Source: Streptomyces bacillaris (GTDB taxonomy: Bacteria; Actinomycetota; Actinomycetes; Streptomycetales; Streptomycetaceae). From it: a stretch of 64,000 nt of DNA. The position numbers and the translations under genes are program-made. Below, one piece after another: positions 12,920-20,152 of the stretch; position 1 is the first letter of the stretch, and every line of letters begins with the position of its first letter. The notes under the pieces are model-generated. The model was not told where the DNA came from. It saw only the letters and a program-made list of their open reading frames with translations, and made no database searches. The stretch is taken from positions 6,200,001-6,264,000 of the forward strand of contig NZ_CP029378.1 in assembly GCF_003268675.1 (NCBI RefSeq). The letters run 5' to 3'.

Positions 12920-14077
12920 ATGGCCGAGGCCTACATCGTCGAAGCGGTACGGACACCCGTCGGACGGCGCAAGGGAGGCCTCGGGGCCGTCCACCCCGCC
13001 GACCTCGGCGCCCATGTGCTCAAGGAGCTGATCGCCCGCGCGGGCGTCGACCCGGCCGCCGTGGAGGACGTCGTCCTCGGCTGCCTGGACACCGTCGGAC
13101 CGCAGGCCGGGGACATCGCCCGTACGGCATGGCTGGCTGCCGGGCTCCCCGAGGAGGTGCCCGGCGTCACCGTCGACCGGCAGTGCGGCTCCTCCCAGCA
13201 GGCCCTGCACTTCGCGGCCCAGGGCGTCCTCTCCGGCACCCAGGACCTGGTGGTGGCGGGCGGGGTCCAGAGCATGACCCAGATCCCCATCGCCTTCGCC
13301 TCCCGCCAGGCCGCCGAACCCCTCGGCCTCACCGAGGGCCCGTACGCGGGCAGCGAGGGGTGGCGCGCCCGGTACGGCGACGCGCCCGTCAACCAGTTCC
13401 ACGGGGCCCAGCTCATCGCGGAGAAGTGGGGGATCGGCCGCCGGGACATGGAGGAGTTCGCCCTCACCTCCCACCGCCGGGCGGTCCGCGCCATCGACGA
13501 GGGCCGCTTCGCCCGCGAGACCGTCGCGTACGGGGACGTCACCGTGGACGAGGGGCCGCGCCGCGACACCACCCTGGAGAAGATGGCCGCGCTCAGCCCC
13601 GTCCTGCCCGGCGGCACGATCACCGCCGCCTGCTCCTCCCAGGTCTCCGACGGGGCGGCCGCCCTGCTCATCGCCTCCGAGCGGGCCGTCGCGGACCACG
13701 GCCTCACCCCGCGCGCCCGCGTCCACCACCTCTCCGTACGCGGCGAGGACCCGATCCGCATGCTCTCCGCCCCGATCCCCGCCACCGCGTACGCCCTGAA
13801 GAAGACGGGCCTCACCCTCGACGCCATCGACCTCGTCGAGATCAACGAGGCCTTCGCGCCGGTCGTCCTCGCCTGGCTGAAGGAGACCGGGGCCGACCCG
13901 GAGCGCGTCAACGTCAACGGCGGGGCCATCGCGCTGGGTCACCCGCTGGGTGCGACCGGCGCCAAGCTGATGACCACGCTCCTGCACGAGCTGGAGCGCA
14001 CCGGGGGCCGCTACGGGCTCCAGACCATGTGCGAGGGCGGCGGCCAGGCCAACGTCACCATCGTCGAACGCCTGTGA
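12920..14077 (+). CDS. fadA6: Steroid 3-ketoacyl-CoA thiolase, FadA6-like
   Basis: 385-aa thiolase with both active-site segments: nucleophile Cys89 in VDRQCGSSQQA, His in NGGAIALGHPLGATG and second Cys in TMCEGGGQANV. Start at ATG 12920 with GAGGAG about 10 bases upstream; the ORF could extend 12 codons but without family similarity. Thiolases of this kind release acetyl-CoA or propionyl-CoA-type units from beta-ketoacyl-CoA; FadA6 is the thiolase of the KstR2 regulon. Third gene of the ipdF-kstR2-fadA6 operon, 47 bp after kstR2. Not distinguishable by sequence alone from other FadA-type thiolases, but context and VPGVTVDRQCGSSQQ support FadA6. Confidence 0.87.
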   Translation: MAEAYIVEAVRTPVGRRKGGLGAVHPADLGAHVLKELIARAGVDPAAVEDVVLGCLDTVGPQAGDIARTAWLAAGLPEEVPGVTVDRQCGSSQQALHFAAQGVLSGTQDLVVAGGVQSMTQIPIAFASRQAAEPLGLTEGPYAGSEGWRARYGDAPVNQFHGAQLIAEKWGIGRRDMEEFALTSHRRAVRAIDEGRFARETVAYGDVTVDEGPRRDTTLEKMAALSPVLPGGTITAACSSQVSDGAAALLIASERAVADHGLTPRARVHHLSVRGEDPIRMLSAPIPATAYALKKTGLTLDAIDLVEINEAFAPVVLAWLKETGADPERVNVNGGAIALGHPLGATGAKLMTTLLHELERTGGRYGLQTMCEGGGQANVTIVERL

Positions 14078-14200
14078 ACCGTCCGGACCGGCCGAACCGT
14101 CGGACACGGTTGCGGGGGCACGTGTCCTGGCTCACGTGCGTTCCCGGGCGGACGTGCTAGAGTCTTCCCGTTGCAGTTTTGGTACCCATGAACATTATGT

Positions 14201-14239
14201 GCGCCTGACGGGAATGCTTCGTCAGGCGCTTTATTGTTT
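14201..14239 (+). promoter_or_regulatory. Terminator-like hairpin upstream of csp
   Basis: Perfect 10-bp stem GCGCCTGACG / CGTCAGGCGC with a 9-base loop, followed directly by TTTATTGTTT. It is either the terminator of the ipdF-kstR2-fadA6 operon (124 bp after its stop) or, if the csp promoter lies near 14160, an attenuator inside the csp leader. Confidence 0.65.
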
Positions 14240-14275
14240 CCGGCTTTCTCCGGATGGGGCTCAATGCGGCGACTT

Positions 14276-14299
14276 GGAATCCACGAAGTGTGGATTTCC
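14276..14299 (+). promoter_or_regulatory. Hairpin next to the csp ribosome-binding site
   Basis: GGAATCCAC / GTGGATTTCC stem (one bulged T) with a GAAGT loop, ending about 20 bases before TAGGAG. Position suggests effects on csp translation or mRNA stability; this is inference. Confidence 0.45.
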
Positions 14300-14330
14300 G
14301 GCACTGCACCTCTCTGTTAGGAGAAATGAC

Positions 14331-14534
14331 ATGGCTACTGGAACCGTGAAGTGGTTCAACTCGGAAAAGGGCTTCGGCTTCATCGAGCAGGACGGCGGCG
14401 GCGCCGACGTCTTCGCCCACTACTCCAACATCAACGCCTCCGGCTTCCGTGAGCTGCAGGAGGGCCAGAAGGTCTCCTTCGACGTCACGCAGGGCCAGAA
14501 GGGCCCGCAGGCGGAGAACATCGTCCCGGCCTGA
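14331..14534 (+). CDS. Cold-shock protein, CspA family
   Basis: 67-aa single cold-shock domain with both RNA-binding motifs: KGFGFI (RNP1) and DVFAHY (RNP2). Normal length. TAGGAGAAATGAC places a good ribosome-binding site before the ATG. CSPs bind single-stranded RNA and DNA and act as RNA chaperones. A strong terminator follows, then a DEAD-box helicase gene, a functional partner class in RNA unwinding at low temperature. It sits in the middle of the steroid-degradation gene cluster. Confidence 0.97.
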   Translation: MATGTVKWFNSEKGFGFIEQDGGGADVFAHYSNINASGFRELQEGQKVSFDVTQGQKGPQAENIVPA

Positions 14535-14557
14535 TCGCCGCGACGCGTACCTCGCGA

Positions 14558-14596
14558 CCGGGGCCCGCACCGTGAAGGTGCGGGCCCCGGTTTGTG
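14558..14596 (+). terminator. Terminator after csp
   Basis: CCGGGGCCCGCACC / GGTGCGGGCCCCGG 14-bp perfect stem with GTGAA loop, then TTTGT. Starts 23 bases after the csp stop. Confidence 0.85.
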
Positions 14597-14720
14597 CTGT
14601 CCGAGCGGACAAGCCGTCTTATGCGCACATCCTGGGGGCGCACCAAGGACGGCCGGACCGGCACAGAGCAGTGAACCCATTCGGCAGTTGCCCAGGAATC
14701 CCCCAGGAGGGCAATTCCGT

Positions 14721-16406
14721 ATGACCCGCTCAGAACGCCAGGACCGCACCCCTCGCACCGAACGCCAGAGCCGAGCTCCGCGCGCCGAAGGCCAGGGCCG
14801 GGCCTCCCGTACCGAAGGCCAGGACCGCACCCCTCGCGGGGAACGTCAGGACCGGGCTCCGCGCTCCCGCCCGGCCCGCGGCCAGGGCGGTCAGGGCGGT
14901 CAGGGCTCCGCACGGGGCGGCGCGAACCGTGCCAAGGCCCCGGCCCGCCGCAAGCCCGCCGCCGCACCGCCCGCCGAGTTCACCCTGCCGGAGACGGTGA
15001 CCCCGGCGCTGCCCTCCGTCGACGCCTTCGCCGACCTGGACATGCCGGCCGCGCTGCTGAAGACCCTCGCCGCGCAGGGCGTCACCGAGCCGTTCCCGAT
15101 CCAGGGCGCGACCCTGCCCAACTCGCTGGCCGGCCGGGACATCCTCGGCCGGGGCCGCACCGGCTCCGGCAAGACCCTCGCCTTCGGCCTGGCGCTGCTG
15201 GCCCGTACCGCCGGTCGCCGCAGCGAGCCGCGCGCCCCGCTCGCCATGGTCCTCGTCCCCACCCGCGAGCTGGCCCAGCAGGTCACCGACGCGCTGACCC
15301 CGTACGCGACCGCCGTGAACCTGCGGCTCGCCACCGTCGTCGGCGGCATGTCGATCACCAAGCAGTCCGCCACCCTGCGGCGCGGTGCCGAAGTCCTCGT
15401 CGCCACCCCGGGCCGGCTCAAGGACCTCATCGAGCGCGGCGACTGCCGGCTGGACGAGGTCGCCATCACCGTCCTCGACGAGGCCGACCAGATGGCCGAC
15501 ATGGGCTTCATGCCGCAGGTCGTCGCCCTGCTCAAGCAGGTCGAGCCGGACGGCCAGCGCATGCTGTTCTCCGCGACCCTCGACAAGAACATCGACCGGC
15601 TCGTCAAGATGTTCCTCACCGACCCGGTCGTCCACTCCGTCGACCCCTCCGCCGGTGCGGTCACCACGATGGAGCACCACGTGCTCCACGTCCTGGACGA
15701 GACGGACAAGAAGGCCGTCGCCACGAAGATCGCCGCCCGGGACGGCCGCGTGATCATGTTCGTCGACACCAAGCGCGCCGCCGACCGGTTCGCCAAGCGG
15801 CTGCTGGCCAGCGGGGTACGGGCGGCCGCCCTGCACGGCGGGCGCTCCCAGCCGCAGCGCAACCGGACCCTGGACCAGTTCAAGAACGGCCAGGTCACCG
15901 CGCTCGTCGCGACGAACGTGGCGGCCCGGGGCATCCACGTCGACGACCTGGACCTGGTCGTCAACGTGGACCCGCCCACCGATCACAAGGACTACCTCCA
16001 CCGGGGCGGCCGTACGGCCCGTGCCGGGGAGTCCGGCAGCGTCGTCACGCTGGTCCTGCCCGACGAGAAGCGCGAGATGACCCGGCTGATGCAGGACGCG
16101 GGCATCGCGCCCCGCACCACACGGGTCACCTCCAGCGACGCCGAACTGTCCCGGATCACGGGGGCGCGGGAGCCGTCGGGCGTCGCGGTCGTCATCGAGG
16201 TGCCGCAGCCGACCCCGCCGAAGGCCCCGAAGCAGCGGACCCGCTCGGGCGGTTCGGCCGGCTCCGGCGCCGCGCCCCGCTCCGGGAGCCGGGGGCGGGG
16301 TCGGCGGGGGGCCGGGGCTGGTGGCGCCGGTGCCGCCGGGGGCGGCGCCGGTCGTACCGGTGCGGCGCGCTCCGGTGCTCCGGCCCGGGGCCGCCGGGCG
16401 GCGTAG
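14721..16406 (+). CDS. DEAD-box ATP-dependent RNA helicase
   Basis: 561 aa. Core motifs in order: Q motif with FPIQGATLP, motif I GRTGSGKT, Ia PTRELAQQ, Ib TPGRLKDL, II DEAD in VLDEADQMAD, III SAT, then IV-VI in the second RecA domain (RGIHVDDLDLVVN, HRGGRTARAG). The N terminus (residues 4-48) is five tandem copies of a 9-residue basic repeat of the type ERQDRTPR, and the C terminus is an RGG-like Gly/Arg/Ala tail; both are expected to bind RNA. ATG 14721 with CCAGGAGGG upstream was preferred to an in-frame ATG at 14592 lying next to the csp terminator. Adjacent to csp, so a cold-shock or ribosome-assembly helicase is plausible. Confidence 0.95.
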   Translation: MTRSERQDRTPRTERQSRAPRAEGQGRASRTEGQDRTPRGERQDRAPRSRPARGQGGQGGQGSARGGANRAKAPARRKPAAAPPAEFTLPETVTPALPSVDAFADLDMPAALLKTLAAQGVTEPFPIQGATLPNSLAGRDILGRGRTGSGKTLAFGLALLARTAGRRSEPRAPLAMVLVPTRELAQQVTDALTPYATAVNLRLATVVGGMSITKQSATLRRGAEVLVATPGRLKDLIERGDCRLDEVAITVLDEADQMADMGFMPQVVALLKQVEPDGQRMLFSATLDKNIDRLVKMFLTDPVVHSVDPSAGAVTTMEHHVLHVLDETDKKAVATKIAARDGRVIMFVDTKRAADRFAKRLLASGVRAAALHGGRSQPQRNRTLDQFKNGQVTALVATNVAARGIHVDDLDLVVNVDPPTDHKDYLHRGGRTARAGESGSVVTLVLPDEKREMTRLMQDAGIAPRTTRVTSSDAELSRITGAREPSGVAVVIEVPQPTPPKAPKQRTRSGGSAGSGAAPRSGSRGRGRRGAGAGGAGAAGGGAGRTGAARSGAPARGRRAA

Positions 16407-16416
16407 GAAGCTTTTC

Positions 16417-16514
16417 AGCCCGTCCGGCGTTTGAGGACACCGCCGGTAGGCGGCAACCGGGGCGGCCCTTCGGGGCTCTGCCCCGAGCCCCGGTCCTCAA
16501 ACGCCGGACGGGCT
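16417..16514. repeat. Inverted-repeat element / bidirectional terminator
   Basis: 22-bp perfect inverted repeat: left arm AGCCCGTCCGGCGTTTGAGGAC at 16417-16438 and its reverse complement at 16493-16514, with an inner GC-rich stem (CCGGGG..CCCCGG). I know this arm as a dispersed intergenic repeat of Streptomyces genomes. It separates the convergent helicase and ipdC genes. The right arm also encodes the last five codons and stop of ipdC. Confidence 0.8.
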
Positions 16515-17609
16515 GGGTGGTGGCCCGGACGGGCCGGGTGGTACGCCGGGCGGGCCGAGCGTGGGGTACCGGCCCACCACCGCACACACCCCCTCCGCCT
16601 CCGCCACGATCCGCCCCACCAGCTCCGCCACACTCGGCAGATCCTCGATCAGGGCCGCCACCTGGCCCGACGCCATGACGCCCGCATCCGTACGGCCGTC
16701 CACCATCGCCGCCCTCAGCAGCATCGGCGTGTTCGCCGCCAGCAGCACCTGGCTCCAGGTCAGGGACTTGCCGTGCCGCAGCGCCAGCCCGTCCCGCACC
16801 ATGCGCGGCCGGCTCAGTCCGGAGATCCGGCGGAAGCGGGACGCCCGGCGCACCGCCTGGTACAGGGCCCGCACCCGTCCCGCCCCCTCCAGCGCCGCCA
16901 CCATCTCCGTACGGAGCATCCGGTGCGGGAGCCCGTCCACCGCCGTCGTCAGGGTGATGTCCTTGGCGGTGGCCGCCAGATAGCGGGCCTTCACCGCGTC
17001 CGGCACCGTCGAGTCCGAGGTCAGCAGGAACCGGGTGCCCATCGCGACGCCCGCCGCCCCGTACGCCAGCGCCGCCACCAGCCCCCGCCCGTCGTGGAAC
17101 CCGCCCGCCGCCACCACCGGGATGTCCACCGCGTCGACCACCTGCGGCAGCAGCACCGTCGTCGCCACGTCCCCCGTGTGGCCGCCGCCCTCGCCGCCCT
17201 GCACGATCACCGCGTCCGCGCCCCACGCCGCCACCTTCTCCGCGTGGCGCCGGGCCCCCACCGACGGGACGACCACCACCCCCGCGTCCTTCAGCTCCGC
17301 GATCAGCTCCCTCGACGGGGCGAGCGCGAACGACGCCACCCGGACACCCTCCTCCACGATGATCCGCACCCGCTCCCGCGCGTCCCCGGCGTCCGCGCGG
17401 AGGTTCACGCCGAACGGCGCGTCGGTGCGCGACCTCACCTCCCGTACGGCGCAACGCAGTTGGTCCGGCGTCATCGTCGCGGAGGCCAGGATGCCGAGCG
17501 CGCCCGCCCGCGCCGTCGCGGTGACCAGACGGGGGCCGGAGACCCAGCCCATGCCCGTCTGCACGATCGGGTGGCGGACGCCGACGAGGTCGGTCAGCGC
17601 CGTACGCAT
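16497..17609 (-). CDS. ipdC: Nitronate monooxygenase-family flavoprotein, IpdC-like
   Basis: 370-aa TIM-barrel FMN enzyme of the 2-nitropropane dioxygenase/nitronate monooxygenase family: HPIVQTGMGWVSGPRL at the N terminus, GADAVIVQGGEGGGHTGD (about 145-165) and PVVAAGGFHDGRGLVAALAYGAAGVAMGTRF (phosphate-binding glycines). In mycobacteria and rhodococci the family member IpdC is a hydroxyacyl/acyl-CoA oxidoreductase of the HIP pathway. Coupled to ipdB by TGATG. The last 20 residues are Pro/Gly-rich and run into the inverted repeat at 16493-16514, so the natural C terminus may have been replaced. Confidence 0.88.
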   Translation of the reverse strand: MRTALTDLVGVRHPIVQTGMGWVSGPRLVTATARAGALGILASATMTPDQLRCAVREVRSRTDAPFGVNLRADAGDARERVRIIVEEGVRVASFALAPSRELIAELKDAGVVVVPSVGARRHAEKVAAWGADAVIVQGGEGGGHTGDVATTVLLPQVVDAVDIPVVAAGGFHDGRGLVAALAYGAAGVAMGTRFLLTSDSTVPDAVKARYLAATAKDITLTTAVDGLPHRMLRTEMVAALEGAGRVRALYQAVRRASRFRRISGLSRPRMVRDGLALRHGKSLTWSQVLLAANTPMLLRAAMVDGRTDAGVMASGQVAALIEDLPSVAELVGRIVAEAEGVCAVVGRYPTLGPPGVPPGPSGPPPSPSGV

Positions 17610-18394
17610 CAGACCCGCACCTCGCGGTCACGGGTGCCCGACGGGTCGATGACCTCGCGGATCAGGCGCAGTTCGGCCGGAGTCGGGGTCCGCGTGTACG
17701 GGACGTCGGCGGGTACGGTGAGGGCGAAGCCGGTCGCCTCGCGGACCCGGTCCACCGTGACGCCGGGGTGGACCGAGACCAGCCGCATCGAGCGGTCCGG
17801 GGTACCGAAGTCGAACACCCCCAGATCGCTCACGACTTGGGGGATACGGTGGAAGCGGGTCGCGGACGGGCCCGCCGCCCGCGCGTTGTCGTGACCGACC
17901 CCGCACACCATGTCGACCCGCTCCACGAAGACCCGGGGCGAGTGCCGGGGGACCCAGTAACTCACCGGGTTGTTCAGTGTGTTGACGGGTGCGCCCCGGA
18001 CGCCCAGCAGTTGGCGGGCGGGCTGCTCCCACCCCCCGATGCAGGAGATGTTCTGGTTGCCGAACCGGTCGAGCTGGCTCGCGCCCATCATCACGTGCCG
18101 CCGCCCGCCGGTGACCAGTGCGAGGTGTCTGCGGTAGGGGAGCCACCCCTCCACCTCGCCGTCCGGGCCGACGAGCAGCGCCTCGCCGTCCGTGAGCAGC
18201 AGTTCGGGGGCGAACGTCAGCCGGGCCAGCCGCGCCCCCACGGACGGGACCGCGCCCATCGGGCTCGCCAGCACCTCGCCGTTTCCGCGCCAGGCCTCCG
18301 CGCACGCGATCACGCAGTACTCGGCGCGCGTGGCGTCCGCAGCGGTGGAGCCTTCGGTGGTGATCCCCTCGGCAGGGCCTTCGGCCGCGTTCAC
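17609..18394 (-). CDS. ipdB: CoA-transferase-fold ring hydrolase, beta subunit (IpdB-like)
   Basis: 261 aa, family I CoA-transferase beta-subunit fold, with LTDGEALLVG, HVMMGASQLDRFGNQNISCIG and VDMVCGVGHDNA. In M. tuberculosis IpdAB is not a transferase but hydrolyses the last steroid ring (COCHEA-CoA); the subunit pair is diagnostic for this pathway. GTG start at 18394 shares GTGA with the end of ipdA; an ORF extending further upstream is only a shadow inside ipdA. Order echA20-ipdA-ipdB-ipdC is that of mycobacteria. Confidence 0.9.
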   Translation of the reverse strand: MNAAEGPAEGITTEGSTAADATRAEYCVIACAEAWRGNGEVLASPMGAVPSVGARLARLTFAPELLLTDGEALLVGPDGEVEGWLPYRRHLALVTGGRRHVMMGASQLDRFGNQNISCIGGWEQPARQLLGVRGAPVNTLNNPVSYWVPRHSPRVFVERVDMVCGVGHDNARAAGPSATRFHRIPQVVSDLGVFDFGTPDRSMRLVSVHPGVTVDRVREATGFALTVPADVPYTRTPTPAELRLIREVIDPSGTRDREVRV

Positions 18395-19281
18395 TTCTGC
18401 TCCTCGTGCCAGGCGTCGACCGCGCGCCGGTAGCTCGACTCGTCGCCGTCCGGGGGCAGGAAGCGCGCCCGGAACCCGGCCCAGGCCACCGGATCCGCCG
18501 CCGCTGCCGCGTACATCCTCTGGAACGCCTCGTCGCGCGGGCGGTCGGGGACGGCCGAGGTGAAGTGCGCCCCGCCGGGGGCCTCCACGACCCCGGTGAC
18601 GGAGTGCCGCTGGACCAGGAGCGTCTGCGGTGCGGCGCCGCCCTTCGTCAACTCCGCCGGCTCCACCAGGCGTTCGCAGGAGAGGTACGCCGTGTCCGCC
18701 GCCTCGCAGAACAGATCGTCGAAGTACGGGTCGGGGCCCAGATACTGCCCGTTGCCCCGCCGGTCCGCCCGGTCCAGATGGACCAGGGCCGCGTCCATCC
18801 GCAGGGCCGGCATCGCGACGAACTCCTCGCCGTCCTCGTACGGTGAAGTCACCGTGCGCAGCGTGGGGTTGACCCGCATGACGTCGGAGCCGAGCCCCGC
18901 CCGCACCGGCAGGAACGGCAGCCGGTTGGCCGCCGCGTGCAGCCCCCACATGAACATCGCCTCGTCGATCTCCGTCAGCGCGAACGCCCCGCGCTGCCGA
19001 GCCGCCCGGTAGTGCGGCTCCAGCGGGATCGAGTCGAGCGTCACGAACGCCGTCACCAGCCGGGCGATCCGGCCCTCGGCAGCCAACAGCCCGACATCCG
19101 GGCCGCCGTAGGAGATCACCGTCAGATCGGTGACGGGGGAGCGGAGCAACGCCCGTACCAGGGCCATCGGTTTGCGGCGCGATCCCCAGCCGCCGATGCC
19201 GACCGTCATGCCGCTCTCCAGCCGGGCGGCGACCTCATCGGGGGTCATGGTCTTGTCGCGGACGGCGGGCCGATCGGTCAT
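18391..19281 (-). CDS. ipdA: CoA-transferase-fold ring hydrolase, alpha subunit (IpdA-like)
   Basis: 296 aa, CoA-transferase alpha-subunit fold: DKTMTPDEVAARLESGMTVGIGGWGSRRKPMAL near the N terminus with the oxyanion-type glycine loop, LTVISYGGPDVG, and a long middle with LTEIDEAMFMWGLHAAANRLPFLP. Together with IpdB it forms the steroid ring C hydrolase of the KstR2 regulon. GGAGG ribosome-binding site lies within the end of echA20, whose stop is 3 bases upstream, and the stop overlaps ipdB (GTGA), so the block is one transcript. Confidence 0.9.
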   Translation of the reverse strand: MTDRPAVRDKTMTPDEVAARLESGMTVGIGGWGSRRKPMALVRALLRSPVTDLTVISYGGPDVGLLAAEGRIARLVTAFVTLDSIPLEPHYRAARQRGAFALTEIDEAMFMWGLHAAANRLPFLPVRAGLGSDVMRVNPTLRTVTSPYEDGEEFVAMPALRMDAALVHLDRADRRGNGQYLGPDPYFDDLFCEAADTAYLSCERLVEPAELTKGGAAPQTLLVQRHSVTGVVEAPGGAHFTSAVPDRPRDEAFQRMYAAAAADPVAWAGFRARFLPPDGDESSYRRAVDAWHEEQK

Positions 19282-19284
19282 CTC

Positions 19285-20037
19285 TCAGGCCTCCTTGCCG
19301 AAGCCGGCCCGGACCCGGTCGGCCGTCCCGCTCAGGCTCGCCTCGTAGGTGAACCCCTGCTCGAAGCGGTAGCTGCGCCGTACGTCGACGGGATCGATGC
19401 CGTTGAGCGCGGCCTTCGCCAGCCGCAGCAGACCCCCGTCCTTGCGGGCGATCTCCGCCGCCAACTCCACTGCCTCGTCCAGCAGTTCGGATGTCGGGAC
19501 CACCCTCCAGACCGACCCGTGGGCGAGGAGTTCCGCGGCGGTCACCGTGCGCGCGGTGTAGTACAGCGTCCGCATCAGATGCTGCGGCACCAGCCGGGCC
19601 AGATGGGTCGCCGCCCCCAGCGCGCCCCGGTCCAGCTCCGGCAGCCCGAAGACCGCGTCCTCGCCCGCCACGATCGCGTCGGCGTTCCCGGCGAGGCCGA
19701 CCCCGCCGCCGAGGCAGAACCCCTGCACGGCGGCGATCACCGGGACCTCGCACGCGTACACCGCCTCGAACGCCTCCGCACAGGCCCGGTTGACGCCGAT
19801 CAGGGCCGTGTTCCCCGGGTCGCGCTGCAACTCCTTGATGTCGACACCGGCGTTGAAGCCGCGCCCGGCCGCCGCCAGGACGACACAGCGCACCTCCGGG
19901 TCGCGGCCCGCCGCCCGTACGGCTTCGGCCAGGTCGTACCAACCCTGTACGGGGAGGGCGTTGACGGGCGGATGGTCGACGGTGACGATGCGGACGCCCT
20001 CGGCGCCGGTGGCCGGATGTGCGGTGGAGACAGTCAT
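19285..20037 (-). CDS. echA20: Enoyl-CoA hydratase/isomerase family hydrolase, EchA20-like
   Basis: 250-aa crotonase-fold protein: VNALPVQGWYDLAEAV, RCVVLAAAGRGFNAGVDIKE (oxyanion-hole segment), VQGFCLGGGVGLAGNADAIVA (second oxyanion segment) and LDRGALGAATHL. In the HIP pathway EchA20 opens steroid ring D by hydrolysis. Start is uncertain: ATG 20037 is used; an in-frame ATG at 20067 lies inside the operator at 20057-20078, which makes it unlikely. First gene of the echA20-ipdA-ipdB-ipdC operon, reading away from that operator. Confidence 0.87.
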   Translation of the reverse strand: MTVSTAHPATGAEGVRIVTVDHPPVNALPVQGWYDLAEAVRAAGRDPEVRCVVLAAAGRGFNAGVDIKELQRDPGNTALIGVNRACAEAFEAVYACEVPVIAAVQGFCLGGGVGLAGNADAIVAGEDAVFGLPELDRGALGAATHLARLVPQHLMRTLYYTARTVTAAELLAHGSVWRVVPTSELLDEAVELAAEIARKDGGLLRLAKAALNGIDPVDVRRSYRFEQGFTYEASLSGTADRVRAGFGKEA

Positions 20038-20056
20038 CGGAGGATCAGCTACCTTT

Positions 20057-20078
20057 CCACCAAACATTTGTTAGGTGG
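20057..20078. promoter_or_regulatory. Candidate KstR2 operator (divergent promoter of echA20 and SDR gene)
   Basis: CCACCAAACATTTGTTAGGTGG, dyad-symmetric at 9 of 11 base pairs, in the gap between divergent genes. ACCAAACATTTGTT agrees at 8 of 10 fixed positions with the KstR2 motif AnCAAGnnCTTGnT, and shares 16 of 17 bases with the site at 11360-11379. Confidence 0.75.
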
Positions 20079-20152
20079 ACGGTAGCAGTCGCGCCTCCAG
20101 TCGCCAATCCCACATCCGGCCGCCAACCAGGCCCATTCGTACGGGAGATGAG

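Larger units (their letters stand above)
14078..14330 (+). other. Intergenic leader region of the cold-shock gene
   Basis: 253 bp between fadA6 and csp. It holds a strong hairpin with a T-rich 3' flank (14201-14239) and a second hairpin just before the csp ribosome-binding site (14276-14299). TTGCAG..near 14171 and TAGAGT at 14159-14164 look promoter-like but are not certain. The region is clearly less GC-rich than its surroundings, as expected for a long cold-shock 5' leader. Confidence 0.55.
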
